The position numbers and the translations under genes are program-made. From contig OY855904.1 of the NCBI GenBank assembly GCA_963693305.1, forward strand, positions 35,717,417 through 35,781,416: DNA of 64,000 nt, given 5' to 3'. Each line of letters opens with the position of its first letter. Position 1 is the first letter of the stretch. The notes under the pieces are model-generated. The model saw only the letters and a list, made by a program, of their open reading frames with translations. It did not search any database and was not told the DNA's origin. The stretch is from Meandrina meandrites. Its lineage: Eukaryota > Cnidaria > Anthozoa > Scleractinia > Meandrinidae. Below, piece after piece: positions 22,570 to 34,812 of the stretch.

Positions 22570-25500
22570 CTAGGGCGGCAACAAACAGATGGGTTAGGCA
22601 ATTTAAACAACAGTTATGTCAACAACAGCTGTCATGTATTTTTATGGAGGTAACGCTGTGATCTTGAATATTGCCGTAATTCTTTGATTATAATCTTTGT
22701 GTTGATTCTTGTTCAATAGGCCTTTTTTGAGCTCCGTGACTGGGGTGGGATGGCGTAGAGAAATAAGGCGTCCAGAAGTTACAATACAGCAGTAAAGTTA
22801 ACTGGACGTGACTTAGTTCCTCTGGGAGATTATTCCAGAGGGAAGCGTACTAAAGATAAAGCTAAGCTAAGGAAACCAGTTGTAGGCTTTGTAATTTATA
22901 ATTTATGGGTAGTGTTTCGAAGGTCATGTATATTTAATAACTTTCAGCGGAAATGTGCTGACTGAGACCATCCTAACGGCGGTGCAAATTGGCCTGTGTG
23001 CAACGTATTTTTCTTGAAAATAATTTTCGCCTGGGAATTGGCTCAAACAATCAGTTCCCTGCCGGCCCCATGCCCGAACAAAGGCGCAAGGTTGGGCTTA
23101 GGACTAGCAGCCCCACCCCGTAAAAACTGCAATCGCGACAGAAACGCCAACGAGACAAACCCATCAACAAATACAAAGACTTTAGCTACTGTTTATGAAA
23201 CGCTGTAGCCGAGCCGAAGGGAAGCTACGGTGCAGAACATTGTCCTAACCACGGCAATTACTAACATCGGAACATGAAACATCTGGACCATGTTCAAAAC
23301 TGGAAGGACAGCGCAAGTCTTCGCAGAGATGAGAAGTTGTAATATTGCAGTCCTCTGCCCGTGAGAAAGAAGAAAAGTTCACCCGGTCACAGGAGAAACT
23401 CTCCTCTCCAGTCATGACGAAAGAGGCTCGCCAGTGTCATCAGTGCATTAATTATTTCATTATCACAGCAGGATTCCACAGCGGGGCGAGGAATGTTCTG
23501 GTTGTATAATGCTATGGACCCACGAACGATGCCGATAGCGATGTCATATCAGATTTTAATGCACAACTTCAGTGGACCCTTAAGCAAAAAACCAAGAGAA
23601 ACATTCTTTTATCATGGGTAATTTTAATGCGAAGATTAGAAGTGAATACCGTCGGCAGAGAGCATCTAATGGAAAGCGAAGGGCTGAGACAGAAAAACGG
23701 TGAACTCTTCGCGGAATTCAGCTCAATTAACAACACTGTTCGGAGGCAGTTTCTTTCGATACAAGTAGATATACTCTCACCAGACCACAACAAAGAAAGC
23801 CAAATTGACCATATCAATATCTGCAAGAAGTTCAGAAGATCATTGCAAGATAGACAAGTAAGAAGAGGAGCTGACGTTGCTTTAGATCACCACCGGGTGA
23901 TCCGTCGTCTGAAACTAAATTTTAAGACGTTTGTCAAGTCAATTCCCAAACCAAGTAGAGATATAACACCGCATGCGCACTCTTGAAGGATACAGAGAAA
24001 AGGGAGAAAAGTTCAATCAGATTCAGGCACTCAGGAAACTTATTGAAGAAGCTGAATCGACAGAAGAGATCATGGAAGAAAAATAGACAGCTTAGGATAG
24101 AGAACTTTCAGACACAAGAAATGGCTCCCAACCGGAACCCTGGCAAAATAAAGCAGCATTAAACAACGCTTAAACTAGAAAACAAGATGCAGAAGATGCC
24201 GTAACAGAGGGGACATAAACAAATTTGATCGTATCACGAAGAAACTCTCTGGGAAACGAACGAAACATCTCCCATCATCAGGTGAACAGCAAACAGAATG
24301 AACAACTAAACAGATGGAAAGAGCACTTCGAAAAACTCTTGAATATACCACACCACCACCCAACACGACTATTCCACCAGCAGAATCGCCCTTGAAAATA
24401 AAGACACAGCCATCTTTGAAAAAAAAAACAGAAAAGTAAAATTTGTTGGATTTGTTGATTTTGGGGCCGGATTGCATTCCTCAAAAAACATAGAAAATGG
24501 ACATGAAATCAACTGTGAACTTCTTACATAAGATGTTTGAGAAGATCTGGAACACAGAACAAATGCTAGAATAGCATCTGGTTAAGTAGTGCGAAATAGA
24601 AGAGGCATTACATTAATGTCGATTCCTGGGAAAGAATTCAATAAAGCGATTCTAGAAAGGATGAAGAAAGAGGCAGAGGAACACGTCACTGTATGTGTCT
24701 TTTGTCGACTACCAAAAAGCATTCAAGTGGATAGGACTACGTTCTGGAAACTGCTCTTGATGTAGATTCGGCGTATGTTTGAGCGTACGACGATTCAGCG
24801 TAATCTGTGACAGCTCAACTTGTGATGCCAAGTTCTTTAATTGTCAATTCGACGTAATCCTCGAAGACAAATTTTGACTGTTGCGCGCTTGCGGTCGAAG
24901 CGTGCTATGTAGGTGAAGATCAGCCAGGACTTAGGTCACACAGTTTATTTTCTTGCACTATAATACTTGCTTCTGAAAAGGTACCCCTTTCGGGCGGATT
25001 CTCCCCGTATAAGTCCACTATAGTGAATGCCACCCGGGCAGCCTCTGCACCTGCTACTCAAGAATCGCTGTTAATTAACGTTGCAAGATCATCCAGGCTA
25101 CAGGCAGCACTGAAAGTTATATTGGTATCATCGGCATACATCATCATGGAGCCAGTATTCAAACATTTTTAGGTCATTTAAATCGAATAAAAAAGTAGCG
25201 GACTTTTTCCTGACGTTTGGCTGAAGCTAAACAGTGCAATATTTCTTTCTTTTAAGAACCTGGAAGGTCGGTCACGAAGGACAGAAGCACATATGACGGA
25301 TAAGAAGAAGAAATATCAGAAGCCCACATATAACACTTGCCTCTAAATCTTATCAATTTACTCAAAACACGTTTTTGCCATTTTAAGTTCAATTACCATT
25401 TTAACTGCTCCTGCTAAAACAAAGACCCAAGTGGTAAACTCACTAGATGGTTGATTTTCAATCCGGCGGGGGAGTGGAGGAGGGGTGAAACTCCCTATAA

Positions 25501-28500
25501 TGGACTATACGGAGAGACCAGGGAGACAAGCTGGAACTATATAAAAGGGTAGGGACTTCACAAGATATCAAGGTCGTAGCTAGGGGGGACTTGGGGTGCC
25601 CGTGCACCTCCCCCCCCCCCTCCCCCGTTTGTGAGCTAATGTTGTAGTAAATAGCAGACAAACCTTATCATTTAGGTGACGAAAGCGTGCGAATCCGAAG
25701 AATCAACATGCCATAAATCTTTTCCAGTGCTAGATAGTTACATACTCCATTTGCAGGACCGAACATCTACAGTGGAACATGTAACTACCCAGGGTCCCTT
25801 TGGAAAATCCCAGCTACGCCCCTGGATATGGTAGAGAAAAGTCTAGGGAAAACTCTCATTAGGAATATTTGAAAGGACCTTTAAAGCCCCTTCCATTTTT
25901 TAAACGGGCATAATTCAATCTACATATAAAACCTTTCGCTAAGAAAACTACAGCATCAACTGAATAGTCATTTGTATGGTGAAAGACGATACCCACCATT
26001 TGAAAATTGGCACACAGATCATACGCTGTCAAAATACAACATCAAGAAAGTCGGATTTTCTATTTTGTTGCTAAATTAAATGAGATATTACCCACTGGAG
26101 GAAACAAAATGGTATGTTCCAGTGGAGATTCTTTATATAGTCATCGGAATGATGGAACTGAGTTATGCACCTGAATTCTTGACTCAGAAACTCCAATTTC
26201 TCTTGCCAACTGATCTCTCCCTGACGCAGATGGGTATTGATTGATTTTAAATGCTGCTTCAAGTTCACGTAGTTGGTGGCTTGTATACTTGATGCGTTCT
26301 CTTCTTTGAGTTTGAAGCGGAAATGGCTCGCATGAGTCTTCAGCATTCTGGACATTCTCTATGATGGCTAGCAAAAGTAATGTTCATTATTAGATCTAGT
26401 CACTTAGCATACAAATCAGTAAATTCAAGAAATCACCACAGCGTTCATGTTATCAGGATAAAATAAGCCAAAAATAGCATGTGATATCGACAGAAAAGCT
26501 ATAAACAGTGATTGTATTGTCATATTCTGAGATGCTACTTTAATGGGGGTCCTGAAAGAAGGGTGGCGGCAAGTCCTATCTCCTGGCCCAAATTCTGTTC
26601 AAATCCCAGTTTACAGTCCAAATTGTACCTGAAATCCCATTCCAAGTGCCAAAACGAGCACATCATATTATTAGCCAAAAATGTAAAGAATTACATCTAT
26701 CTTTATTTTCCAACTGCAACAAAAAAGCTGGTAACTGAACACTTAAAATATACCTCAAAGAGAACCATCTACCATGATTGAGAGGCAACAGTATACAGGC
26801 TACCCAGAGCGTCGTTCAGGCTAACCGGAGTGCTTTTCTGGCTTACCGCAGGCTACGGTTAGCTCTTTGTAATATATATATTACATATTCCTCATTAAAA
26901 GAGTCTATTTGGGTCGGTTTTTGTCTACAAGGCAACTATCTCGTTACGAAAAGTGCTGATTACAGAAAACAAAACAGTCCTACAGGATTTGAGGATGGCT
27001 ATGGTCTATTACCCCATTCTCGTAAAAACCGCGACATTACGGAATCTGGAAGCATTCTGGACAAAGTTACCAGACGTTTAATCCAAACAGTCTTGAGACG
27101 AAAAAAGACAATTAGTAGTTTTCAGTCAGTATAACAGTATTGCTTGTGTCCTGGGTCTGGAATGCTTCATTTTATCTCAAATAGGATTGCATAAACTTTG
27201 AGTAGCAATGCTGCGAAAGTGAACCAAAAAGGCAATGTCTGGCCCCCAAAGTATCTTGTTCAATGAGACATACTTGACTTCCACGATCACGGGGCAAGGA
27301 CGAACAGATAACATTTTAGTTCCTTGAAAATAACTAGACTAAGAACTAGAGATATGTGACAAATCTTGTCCCTTAGTTGTAGTACTTTAAAATTATACAA
27401 ACTTTACTGAATGTTCCCCTACAGGCCGGACTTCTTTACTTTTAGACATCCATTGCAATCAAAATAAATTAAAGGTCGAACAAAAGGGTATGTTGCCTAA
27501 AATAATAACGAAACTACTCTAATAAAAACGATATAAAGACGACTCCTCTAAAAGAGATAGTTATCAATGCTGAGAAAAGAATTTGAGCAAGGAAACTTGA
27601 AACTGACTTTAAATTAAGACTAGACATTTTATTTCAAAGAAGCTTTTTGGTACTCTTATACACAAATCAGTAACATGTGATAAAAGCAAACCATGGCTAT
27701 CCACACCTCAATTTAACATTTTTAGCCCTTATAGGAAATCGAAGAGAAGTGTAACAAATAACTTCAAAAAATTCATCCTGAGCCAACCTATTGAAGCAGC
27801 ATAGTGTAGCAACTTGCAATTTGTATTAGAACCTGCATAATCTCTAAGCAATTAAAAAACACCTCAAACATTTTATATAATTTCTAACTTGGATTGATAA
27901 TGGTCAGTTAAGAAATTGAACTCTCGAATTAAATAGCAGGTGTATAACAAATTTCTAATGTAAGACACCAAGGAAAGAACGCATAACTAGAACATCAAAG
28001 TATTAACTACTTCGCACTCCCGAATGTTTGGCTCGTAAAACATTTGCTGAAGTACTTTGGTATTAAAGGATTGTCATTTATGATTTTCATTCATAAAAAA
28101 TGAATGAAGTAAACAGGATTAAGACCGATTTTTAAAATATAGTAAAATTTTATAAATAAATAGAAAAATAAAAGTTTGATTGCTAGATAGATGATACCAA
28201 ATTTACTTGAATAGGTTATGTAAGAAACTGCAAGTCTGCCGACGAATAATTTATTTAGTAAACAGGTAGTTAAGTTTCAATTCAGATAAAACTGTCATCT
28301 AAAACAGAATAATGACATGTTAAACGCGTCCATGATATGAACATCCAGAAGGGTAACATAGTCAATAGCCATCGAACATTGAGAATAAGTATTCAGTTAT
28401 TGTAAGACTCATGGAGAGTAAACTAAACTAAACACAAATTATAATCGTTAATTTGATTAAAATTAAAATCTACTGGTAAAATTAAATACAGAGCCATTCC

Positions 28501-30525
28501 GAAATAACGCCATCCCTATTTACTCCTAAATTTCGAACGTAACAAAGATTCATAAAATACTCGCAATACACTATACTAGCAATCAACTAAATTGCTCACT
28601 GTTAAAAACATTGATTAATTTGAGGCTTCAAGGCAAGGTAGCTTTTTCTTATCTTACACAGTCAAATTAACAAAATCTCATGGGTTACTAGCCTGTCAAT
28701 TAGCCAATGATAGGGAGTTTCTAAATAGTGAACTAACTGTCTCCTACGTGCAATGAGGCAAGTATCGAGCAAGTAGGAGGCTAGAAGGAAAGACAATATA
28801 ATAACTCATTTTGCAATTTTTACTGACCTGTCTGTTCATGTTCAGCTATTCTTCCATTGCCAACTAAGGAAGAAGAAGGCACCGATGATAGAATCGACGA
28901 GGAGGATTGCCCGTTACATGATAGGTTTAAGATGCTTGCTATCATGTAGGAATTACTGCTGCGTTCTTGGATTATTCCCGACGCTGTTTCTAATTTATTC
29001 TTCAACAATCGACTGATGGAACTGAGAGATGGAAGACTTTCTTTACTGCACAGGCCATCTTGAACAAGGCGATCTCGTATCTCCCAAGAAAACAGTCTCG
29101 GTTGTTCTTTCCTGTATTCCAAGATTCTTTGTGCTATGCGAGGAGTGATCACACGGGGTCGGCCTACACCTTCTCCACCAGGTTGGATTGAACCAGTTTT
29201 GCGATACTTAGACAACAGCTTACTAACGCAGCCATGAGTGATTCGTAAACGGCGGCTGATATCACAAGGACGAAATCCTCGAAGAGCTAAAGCAAGGATT
29301 TCCTGTCGAATTTCTTTTGAAAGTGGTTTGCCGTTGATATAAGCACCTCCAAGTTGATTTAAACGCCCTGGTCCTACGTACGGCAAAAGGAAGTCACGAT
29401 TTTACATGTAATTTACCGTGGGTGTTTGTAAGCGGCAGATTTAATTTTGTAAACACTCATGGGAGGCAAGCATCAGTTATTGAGCGGAAGCAATAAAAAA
29501 AAATCAGCAGAATTTATTGTTGTGCTGTTTCCATTGCTAAATATGAATGTTTGAACTGCTAAATCTAATGGGTTTTTTTTTTCAGAAAACAGTCTGGAAC
29601 ACAACAATGTAGTTTTAAACTTCGGCGCTTAAAAACCATACATTAACATGTTGTAGAGAGAATAAAAACTGATGCACCGACGCCAATGATGTAGAACTGT
29701 GTAAAATAACTGAACTTCTTTACAGTATTAATTTCAATCCGATCTTTTTCGAATTTCCAATATGTCTGATATGTCGAGACATATCAATCAACCAAGTCGA
29801 GAAAACCTGGTAAAGAAAGGCTGTTCTCTGGGAATTGCGATTAGTATACAAAGCGCCATTCGTTCTTTTATGATACTGCACCGAAATAAACTCCAACTAA
29901 AAGTAAGTTTGCATCCTTGTCAAGACAAAGCGACACTGTGAGAACTTGAACCACTGAGAACTTCCAAGACCGTCTACTAATGTCGTGCTAAGCTGAATAT
30001 TTTGTGCCAAAGTGGGTAATTAACAAAGGCAAAACGAACCTAGAACGAAGCTCGACGTTTAACCTGATGTGTAAACAGAAATAGTAGACAATATCGGTGC
30101 TAAAGAATGAGCATCGATTGCTTCATTGTAAATCAAGAATGTTGTAGCAACTACGTCAATCAGTGTCTGAAAAGGTATAGCCTAAGATCGAGCGTGCTCA
30201 TGTCAGGTTTTGACTGGCTGTTTTACGGCCTGTACACCCGATCAATAACGGACCACAAATTTTAAACCATTTCAATATATTAGGGAAGGGTGATCGTAGC
30301 ACCAGGTGCCATAAGGTTTAGATGTACTTAAAAGTCGTTAACATCTCTGTTCTCTGTGTGTAAACTGCCGAGAATGAGCTGATTTGATTGTGCTAACCGA
30401 GTTGAGTATTGTTGTCGCTACCTTTCATTTATACGTTTTAACATTGCAGGAAAGGCGTCTCCTGATGATTAAAAGCAATGAAAGCTGTTGTTACCTGCAT
30501 GTGGAAAATTGGACAGATCTTCCAT
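22390..30525 (-). CDS. PaxD: Pax gene B (paired domain + homeodomain), 4 coding exons
   Basis: Predicted 317-residue Pax factor. Exons: 30525-30495, 29373-28828, 26367-26171 and 22569-22390 (31, 546, 197 and 180 nt, as in gene A). The paired domain differs from A at four positions: PLSKE for PLPKE, RPCDIS for RSCDIS, GCVSK for GCISK and RILEY for RIVEY. The homeodomain has Ser50 and Cys56, and the tail ends TSRIFFPPGQG. All junctions join in frame. Intron 3 (22570-26170) carries an RTE LINE relic, MITE pieces and a TIR repeat; intron 2 (26368-28827) aligns with gene A but lacks its 1.6 kb transposon. I judge it an intact recent paralogue of A; expression cannot be judged from sequence. Confidence 0.88.
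23225..24780 (+). mobile_element. RTE-type LINE relic (endonuclease and RT fragments)
   Basis: The plus strand reads, with frameshifts, NIGTWNIWTMFKTGRTAQVF and AEMRSCNIAVL (start of an APE-type endonuclease), then GREHLMESEGLRQKNGELFA, then SPDHNKESQIDHINI, KFRRSLQDRQVRRGADVA and LDHHRV (endonuclease C-terminal half). The linker QLNRWKEHFEKLLNIP and an RT start (SMSIPGKEFNKAILERMKK-like) follow by about 24650. Stops break every part. It sits in gene B intron 3. Confidence 0.8.
24961..25050. mobile_element. MITE fragment, same family as 7325-7880
   Basis: GGTACCCCTTTCGGGCGGAT, then TCTCCCCGTATAAGTCCACTATAG, matches the right end of the element in gene A intron 3. Only this end is present. 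Confidence 0.6.
25475..25560. mobile_element. MITE fragment, opposite orientation
   Basis: GAAACTCCCTATAATGGACT, ATACGGAGAGACC and ATATAAAAGGGTAGGGA correspond to the reverse complement of the right end of the 7325-7880 family. Confidence 0.55.
25566..25824. repeat. Short TIR repeat with CGTAGCT ends
   Basis: The left end GGTCGTAGCTAGGGGGG and the right end CCCAGCTACGCCCCTGG are inverted. A C-run (25608-25626) lies between. Probably a small nonautonomous element. Confidence 0.5.
26171..26367 (-). CDS. PaxD: Gene B exon 3: homeodomain residues 1-46
   Basis: Acceptor TTTTGCTAG and donor CAG|GTGCAT. The homeodomain part is identical to gene A. The linker has QNAED for QDAED and LQTQ for LQMQ. 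Confidence 0.92.
26368..28827 (-). other. Gene B intron 2
   Basis: No gene seen. It aligns with gene A intron 2 outside the transposon. Open frames at 26512-27134 are intronic and not shared by A. Confidence 0.6.
28828..29373 (-). CDS. PaxD: Gene B exon 2: paired domain
   Basis: Acceptor ACGTAG|GA and donor ACAG|GTCAGT. It has the same 546 nt as A and C, a complete paired domain and the YMIASIL linker motif. Confidence 0.95.
30299..30309. promoter_or_regulatory. Palindromic E-box in conserved intron 1 block, gene B
   Basis: GCACCAGGTGC within the block 30238-30408 that matches gene A 15068-15238. Confidence 0.45.
30495..30525 (-). CDS. PaxD: Gene B exon 1: N-terminal decapeptide
   Basis: MEDLSNFPHA plus the first base of Gly11; donor GCAG|GTAACA. 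Confidence 0.8.
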
Positions 30526-32110
30526 CCACCAGCAATATTCAAATCACGCTCTCTTCATTTATAGCCGGTACATTTACTGTGCATAAAGAAATAAAAAATA
30601 CTTTTGTGACTCGTAATTTTTCGTACCTAATTCGGAGACAGTTTGCCAATGTCGTTGCACCTCTTAAGATCTTCGTGAAATGTTGTCGTCAATTACCTCT
30701 GCCTTCGCCTGGCAAACGCCACACAAGTATGAAATATTCAAATAAAGATTTTTTCCACAACAGCGGACACAAGGATAAAAAGCATTTCTGCAGGCGAGAA
30801 ATAAATGAATAAATTTGAGACGTGGCTTTCCGTATCTGTTCGCCACTGTCGTGACATCAATTACCTGTACCTACGCGTGCGCCGGAAAACGTCGAGACAT
30901 GCACATGACCACAACACTCCGTATGCATCACTTGCGGTTTTCTCGCTCTAATGGGGATCAAAGTGGTAAGGAAAAAAACAACAGTCTGCGTGAAACTAAG
31001 CTAAACTACGACGTTTAACGGAAATTTAAATTGTATTCCTTTTTCGCAGCCTATTAAACTTTCTACTTTATTCCAAACACCCACATAACACACAATAAAA
31101 CTACATCGCATGCTTGTAATAAAGCATAGGTTTTCTGAAATTCTTTTAATGTAAGATGGTTTATGTATTCACCCACGCCACCTCTCAGCCATTCTAATTA
31201 AGCGTTGTTAACCATTCTGCTTAACGCATGCGTGAATTGTAGCCAGGGTTTATAGCCAAAACTACTATACTTTACTAAAAAATATATTAAGCATTTCTGT
31301 AAATTTTCCTGAGACACCTCAAACGGGAACTAACACTAAACTTTGTGACAGGTCTCAATTTGCTTTGTTTTATGGAAAGATTACGAGGCGTGACAAACTT
31401 GTAAGCTTCAGGGTTGGACATTAGCGCTCGCCCACTCGCCAAGGCGAGTGTCAAAACTGTCGGGTGTGTACAGACACTTATGTCCAGAAATGCACGCAGG
31501 TATTGTTTACAGAGTACTTCATGTCCTACTGGGCTTTTAAACATTTTCATATACTTCATATTTGATATAATTTCTGTGTTTTGCTGGGATTTCATAAATG
31601 AGGACACTTTGAGATGCCTATTATGAGGAACATGAATCTCATTACCGTGCATTTCTGGACATATCTGATGAAGAAACACTCTATATTACTTAGTGTTAAA
31701 ATTAGGAGATTTCTTCCTGGGGTGTCTAAATCATCAGCTAGCAAGAAAATACCGCTCCTGATTATTATTATTATAACAGCACGTCAACAATGGTCCGTAA
31801 TTCTCGCGAATACGAAAAGACAAGGACACAGAAATTTTAATCGAGGTGATAATTGACCGCCTATCGTTGCGAAATGAAGAAAAAGCTAAACACAGATGAT
31901 GAGGGGATAATATCGGATTATGAGTCAGAGCCTGAGATATCCGAAGAATATGAGCTGAAATACCTTGAAAATGAAATGAGAAACTCAACGGAAACCTTGT
32001 AAACGCCCTTAAACTAGATAAGCTAAGGAACAGCGTCAAACGTGACGATGTTTGTTTGCCTAGTGCAGATAATCAGTGGCCTAGATGACCCCCAGATGAC
32101 CAACCTAATT
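30526..32110. other. Gene B 5' flank, no further gene recognised
   Basis: Up to about 31250 it aligns with the 5' flanks of A and C. Beyond that the copies diverge and no trace of the gene D-like promoter found upstream of A is visible. A short acidic frame starting near 31874 (MKKKLNTDDEGIISDYESEP, about 40 codons) has no recognised family. Confidence 0.45.
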
Positions 32111-32135
32111 TCCAGAAGTTTACAGTATTTTCCGG

Positions 32136-32176
32136 CCGCCATATTGGTGCACCACAGATGTGCACCAATATGGCGG
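32136..32176. repeat. Perfect hairpin, 16 bp arms
   Basis: CCGCCATATTGGTGCA and TGCACCAATATGGCGG around a 9-base loop. It is likely the centre or end of a foldback element. Confidence 0.8.
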
Positions 32177-32275
32177 TCCATACTGGGTTCTGTAAATTTG
32201 TGAAAAATATTTCGACGAAAATCTCACTGAAAAATATTTCACTGAAAAGACCCGTGGGAACGTGAAATAAAAAAA

Positions 32276-32344
32276 TGTATGTATGTATGTATGTATGTAT
32301 GTATGTATGTATGTATGTATGTATGTATGTATGTATGTATGTAT
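32276..32344 (+). repeat. (GTAT)n microsatellite
   Basis: About 17 uninterrupted GTAT units. Confidence 0.97.
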
Positions 32345-33239
32345 CTGAAGGTTGGGATAACGCACAGACCTAAAACTTGGAGAAATGACTTATCTACCTA
32401 TTTCCTATAATATCCCATTTTGTTGACCTCAATCAATGAATGGTTTTTCAATTTATATTTTTATTGCGTGACAGTGAAAACGATCTATTAAGGACACCTA
32501 ACTACAATTGTATGTACCAAAGCGGAATATCCGTTTCAAGTCATCTTTAAAGGAGCAGTGTGTTTCTCTTTCATTTATTCATTCATTTGTTTGTTTTTGT
32601 TGTTTAGTTTGTATTTATTTATGTATTTTCATTTATTAGAGCTTTTTATAAGAAAAACTGGCTTCCCTTGCAATGCCGGCAACAGACCGGTAGCATTGAA
32701 CAGTAAGGACTGTAAGGACAAATCTTAACGAATGAAAAAGGCGCTCCTAACATCATATACTTATTCTAATCTCTTTCTAAATGAAATACATCATTATCAA
32801 TATCATTGCCCTTATTAAAATCCTAATTATTGTTATTACTATTATTATTTCTCTCACTACCATTAGCATTTCTAATTAATAATATGTATTGTCATCTTTA
32901 TCATTTTTGTTTTTGCTGTTTGTTTTGCGTTATTTCATGGAATAATTCGATCAATTTTCTTATTAAACCAAAGTGCAGTAATAAAGTATTAAAATTCCTT
33001 TAAGGAGATATCTCAGTATTGCATTGTGCATTCCTACTGCGCAAAATTTTACGCGTAATTAGTTCGCGCACAAGAACAACATGGCGGTTTTTTTCTATAT
33101 GGCTTGGCTCGCGAGAGAGATATATCGTCGTTTTCTCGTAAACAAGGATGGTGGCCTATATTTTTATTGCATAATTTTGGTGCAAAAATTGTCCTCTTTG
33201 AGATGGACAGTTTAAAAAAAAATCCATCGGAGAGAAAAA
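32345..33239. other. No recognised gene
   Basis: AT-rich spacer with short ATT runs (32830-32860). No conserved frame recognised. Confidence 0.4.
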
Positions 33240-33453
33240 TAGCCTGCGTAGCAAGCGTTCCCGTACGAGCGAAGTGCTATGTGTCGCGTGCGAGCGAAGA
33301 TTCTAGTCGCGCGAAAATTGGGGCGAGAGCAAAAAAGGGAAAGGAGAGGGGAGGGGGTGGGGCAGCTCTCGCCTCAATTTTCGCGCGACCAGAATCTTTA
33401 CTCGCGCGACACATAGCTCTTCGTTCGCACGGGAACGCTTGCTACGCAGGCTA
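33240..33453. mobile_element. Foldback MITE
   Basis: The left arm TAGCCTGCGTAGCAAGCGTT and onward is mirrored by AACGCTTGCTACGCAGGCTA at the right end. The arms are about 90 bp, rich in CGCGCGA and GAGCGAAG words, around a purine-rich centre. Confidence 0.8.
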
Positions 33454-33639
33454 AGAGAAAAAAAGATAGAGAACGCAATTTATGACCTTGAAAACAAAGA
33501 CTCAAGGGACGTTTTGATTCGATGTCGTTTGGATTTGTGTGATTTTTTCCATAAGTTATATATAACATTGTTCCTTATGCTAGGGACTTTCTACCTATCG
33601 GGTTTTTTTAAGTATTACTTTAATAAACTTTGCTTCCAG

Positions 33640-33714
33640 CTACCGCGGCCGCAAAATGTAATGTGTACCGATGAAATAACGCGCGCGATTAGTGACAGAA
33701 CAGGCATAAAAGAG
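33640..33714 (+). other. Exon-like segment, origin unknown
   Basis: A 75-nt open stretch bounded by a TTTGCTTCCAG acceptor and a GAG|GTAAGA donor. It reads MCTDEITRAISDRTGIKE near its end, which has a helix-rich look. No partner exon was found, so this may be chance or a fragment of a lost gene. Confidence 0.2.
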
Positions 33715-34395
33715 GTAAGAATGGGCCATCATATCTCTCTTGCGAGCATGGTGACCTATCTTTTATATTGTATTTTTCGAAACAGTGCTTGGTAGGGAAC
33801 ATTCAGGGAATTTCAAAAAATTCGATCGATCGTTTTATTGCTGAGGAATCACCTTAATACAGTTTACGAAAAAATCTCTTATCGAAAAGAAAGTAGACTC
33901 CGTATTTGACAGCGCTGCAAACTGGCGTGTGCAAACCGACGAAATTATAAACTTTCAACGCCGTTGTTACATGTAGTCGTGATGTGGTCGCAAAATCGAA
34001 TTTAGTTTTGTGATACAAGCATTTTTAAAGAAAATATAAGGAAAAGTAAACCAGATTATGCTAAACACAATTTAAGTGCCTTCTAAACTTCTCTTTAGTC
34101 TGAAAACAACAATCATACCGTCAATCCGAGCTTTAGGAACTTACAGAATTTTTTCAATTTGGTTGGGTTTCTTCAAAGTGATACAGAACAAAAACAGAAA
34201 GAGCCAGAAGGTTTCCGCTCGTGAGACGTACGGGAGAAGAGAGATTTCACTGGAGTCCCTATAACATTTCATTGATGTAAAACCATTTGTTAATATGACA
34301 TTCACCCTCCTTGGTTACCTTTCATATCATTTCCAATGCTAGCATGAATTAATATCAAACTTTTAAATGCAGAGGGTAAAACCTAAGGCACTATA

Positions 34396-34401
34396 TTTAT
34401 T
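34396..34401 (-). terminator. Poly(A) signal candidate, gene C
   Basis: AATAAA on the minus strand, in the same context as in A and B. Confidence 0.5.
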
Positions 34402-34635
34402 CAGGATGCCTCATAGTCATGAAATGCACTTTCAATAACTCACTCGCAGTTTGAAATATAACGCTAGTAGTCTGATAGTGTAGATCAAACGACTAGTCTA
34501 AATATTTTCTATTCCCGTGATACTTCAGATACTTATCGATTTCAAATGAGAAAAGCTCGCCTCAGTTCGAAAAGTTCTTTCCAAAAATGAATAGAGGAGC
34601 TCATATCTTTCAGTAAATATACTACAATTATACGC

Positions 34636-34812
34636 CTACTGGTGATGATAACAGTTTAAACCTTGTCCGGGTGGAAAGAATATTTTTGAAGTACCAGGCC
34701 CTATCAGCCTTGGTAGACACGTACAGCTTTTTGGTTCCTTCGTTCCTGGAACTGTTTCATCAGTCGTGCACCTTGTAGGTTTGCACTTCGCTCTTCGATT
34801 TGAGAACCACAC
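34636..34812 (-). CDS. PaxD: Gene C exon 4: homeodomain helix 3 and altered C-terminus
   Basis: Opens VWFSNRRAKCK like A and B. Next to A it lacks the eight codons between TCTC and LPRL. It reads TSKIFFPPGQG, and the TGA of A/B is TTA, adding seven residues. Confidence 0.87.
   Translation of the reverse strand: MWFSNRRAKCKPTRCTTDETVPGTKEPKSCTCLPRLIGPGTSKIFFPPGQGLNCYHHQ

Noticed and set aside
32276..32344. CRISPR-like array
   Set aside because: Simple (GTAT)n microsatellite with no spacers.
33104..33454. 116-codon frame as a gene
   Set aside because: Most of it is the foldback MITE with poly-Gly/Arg composition.
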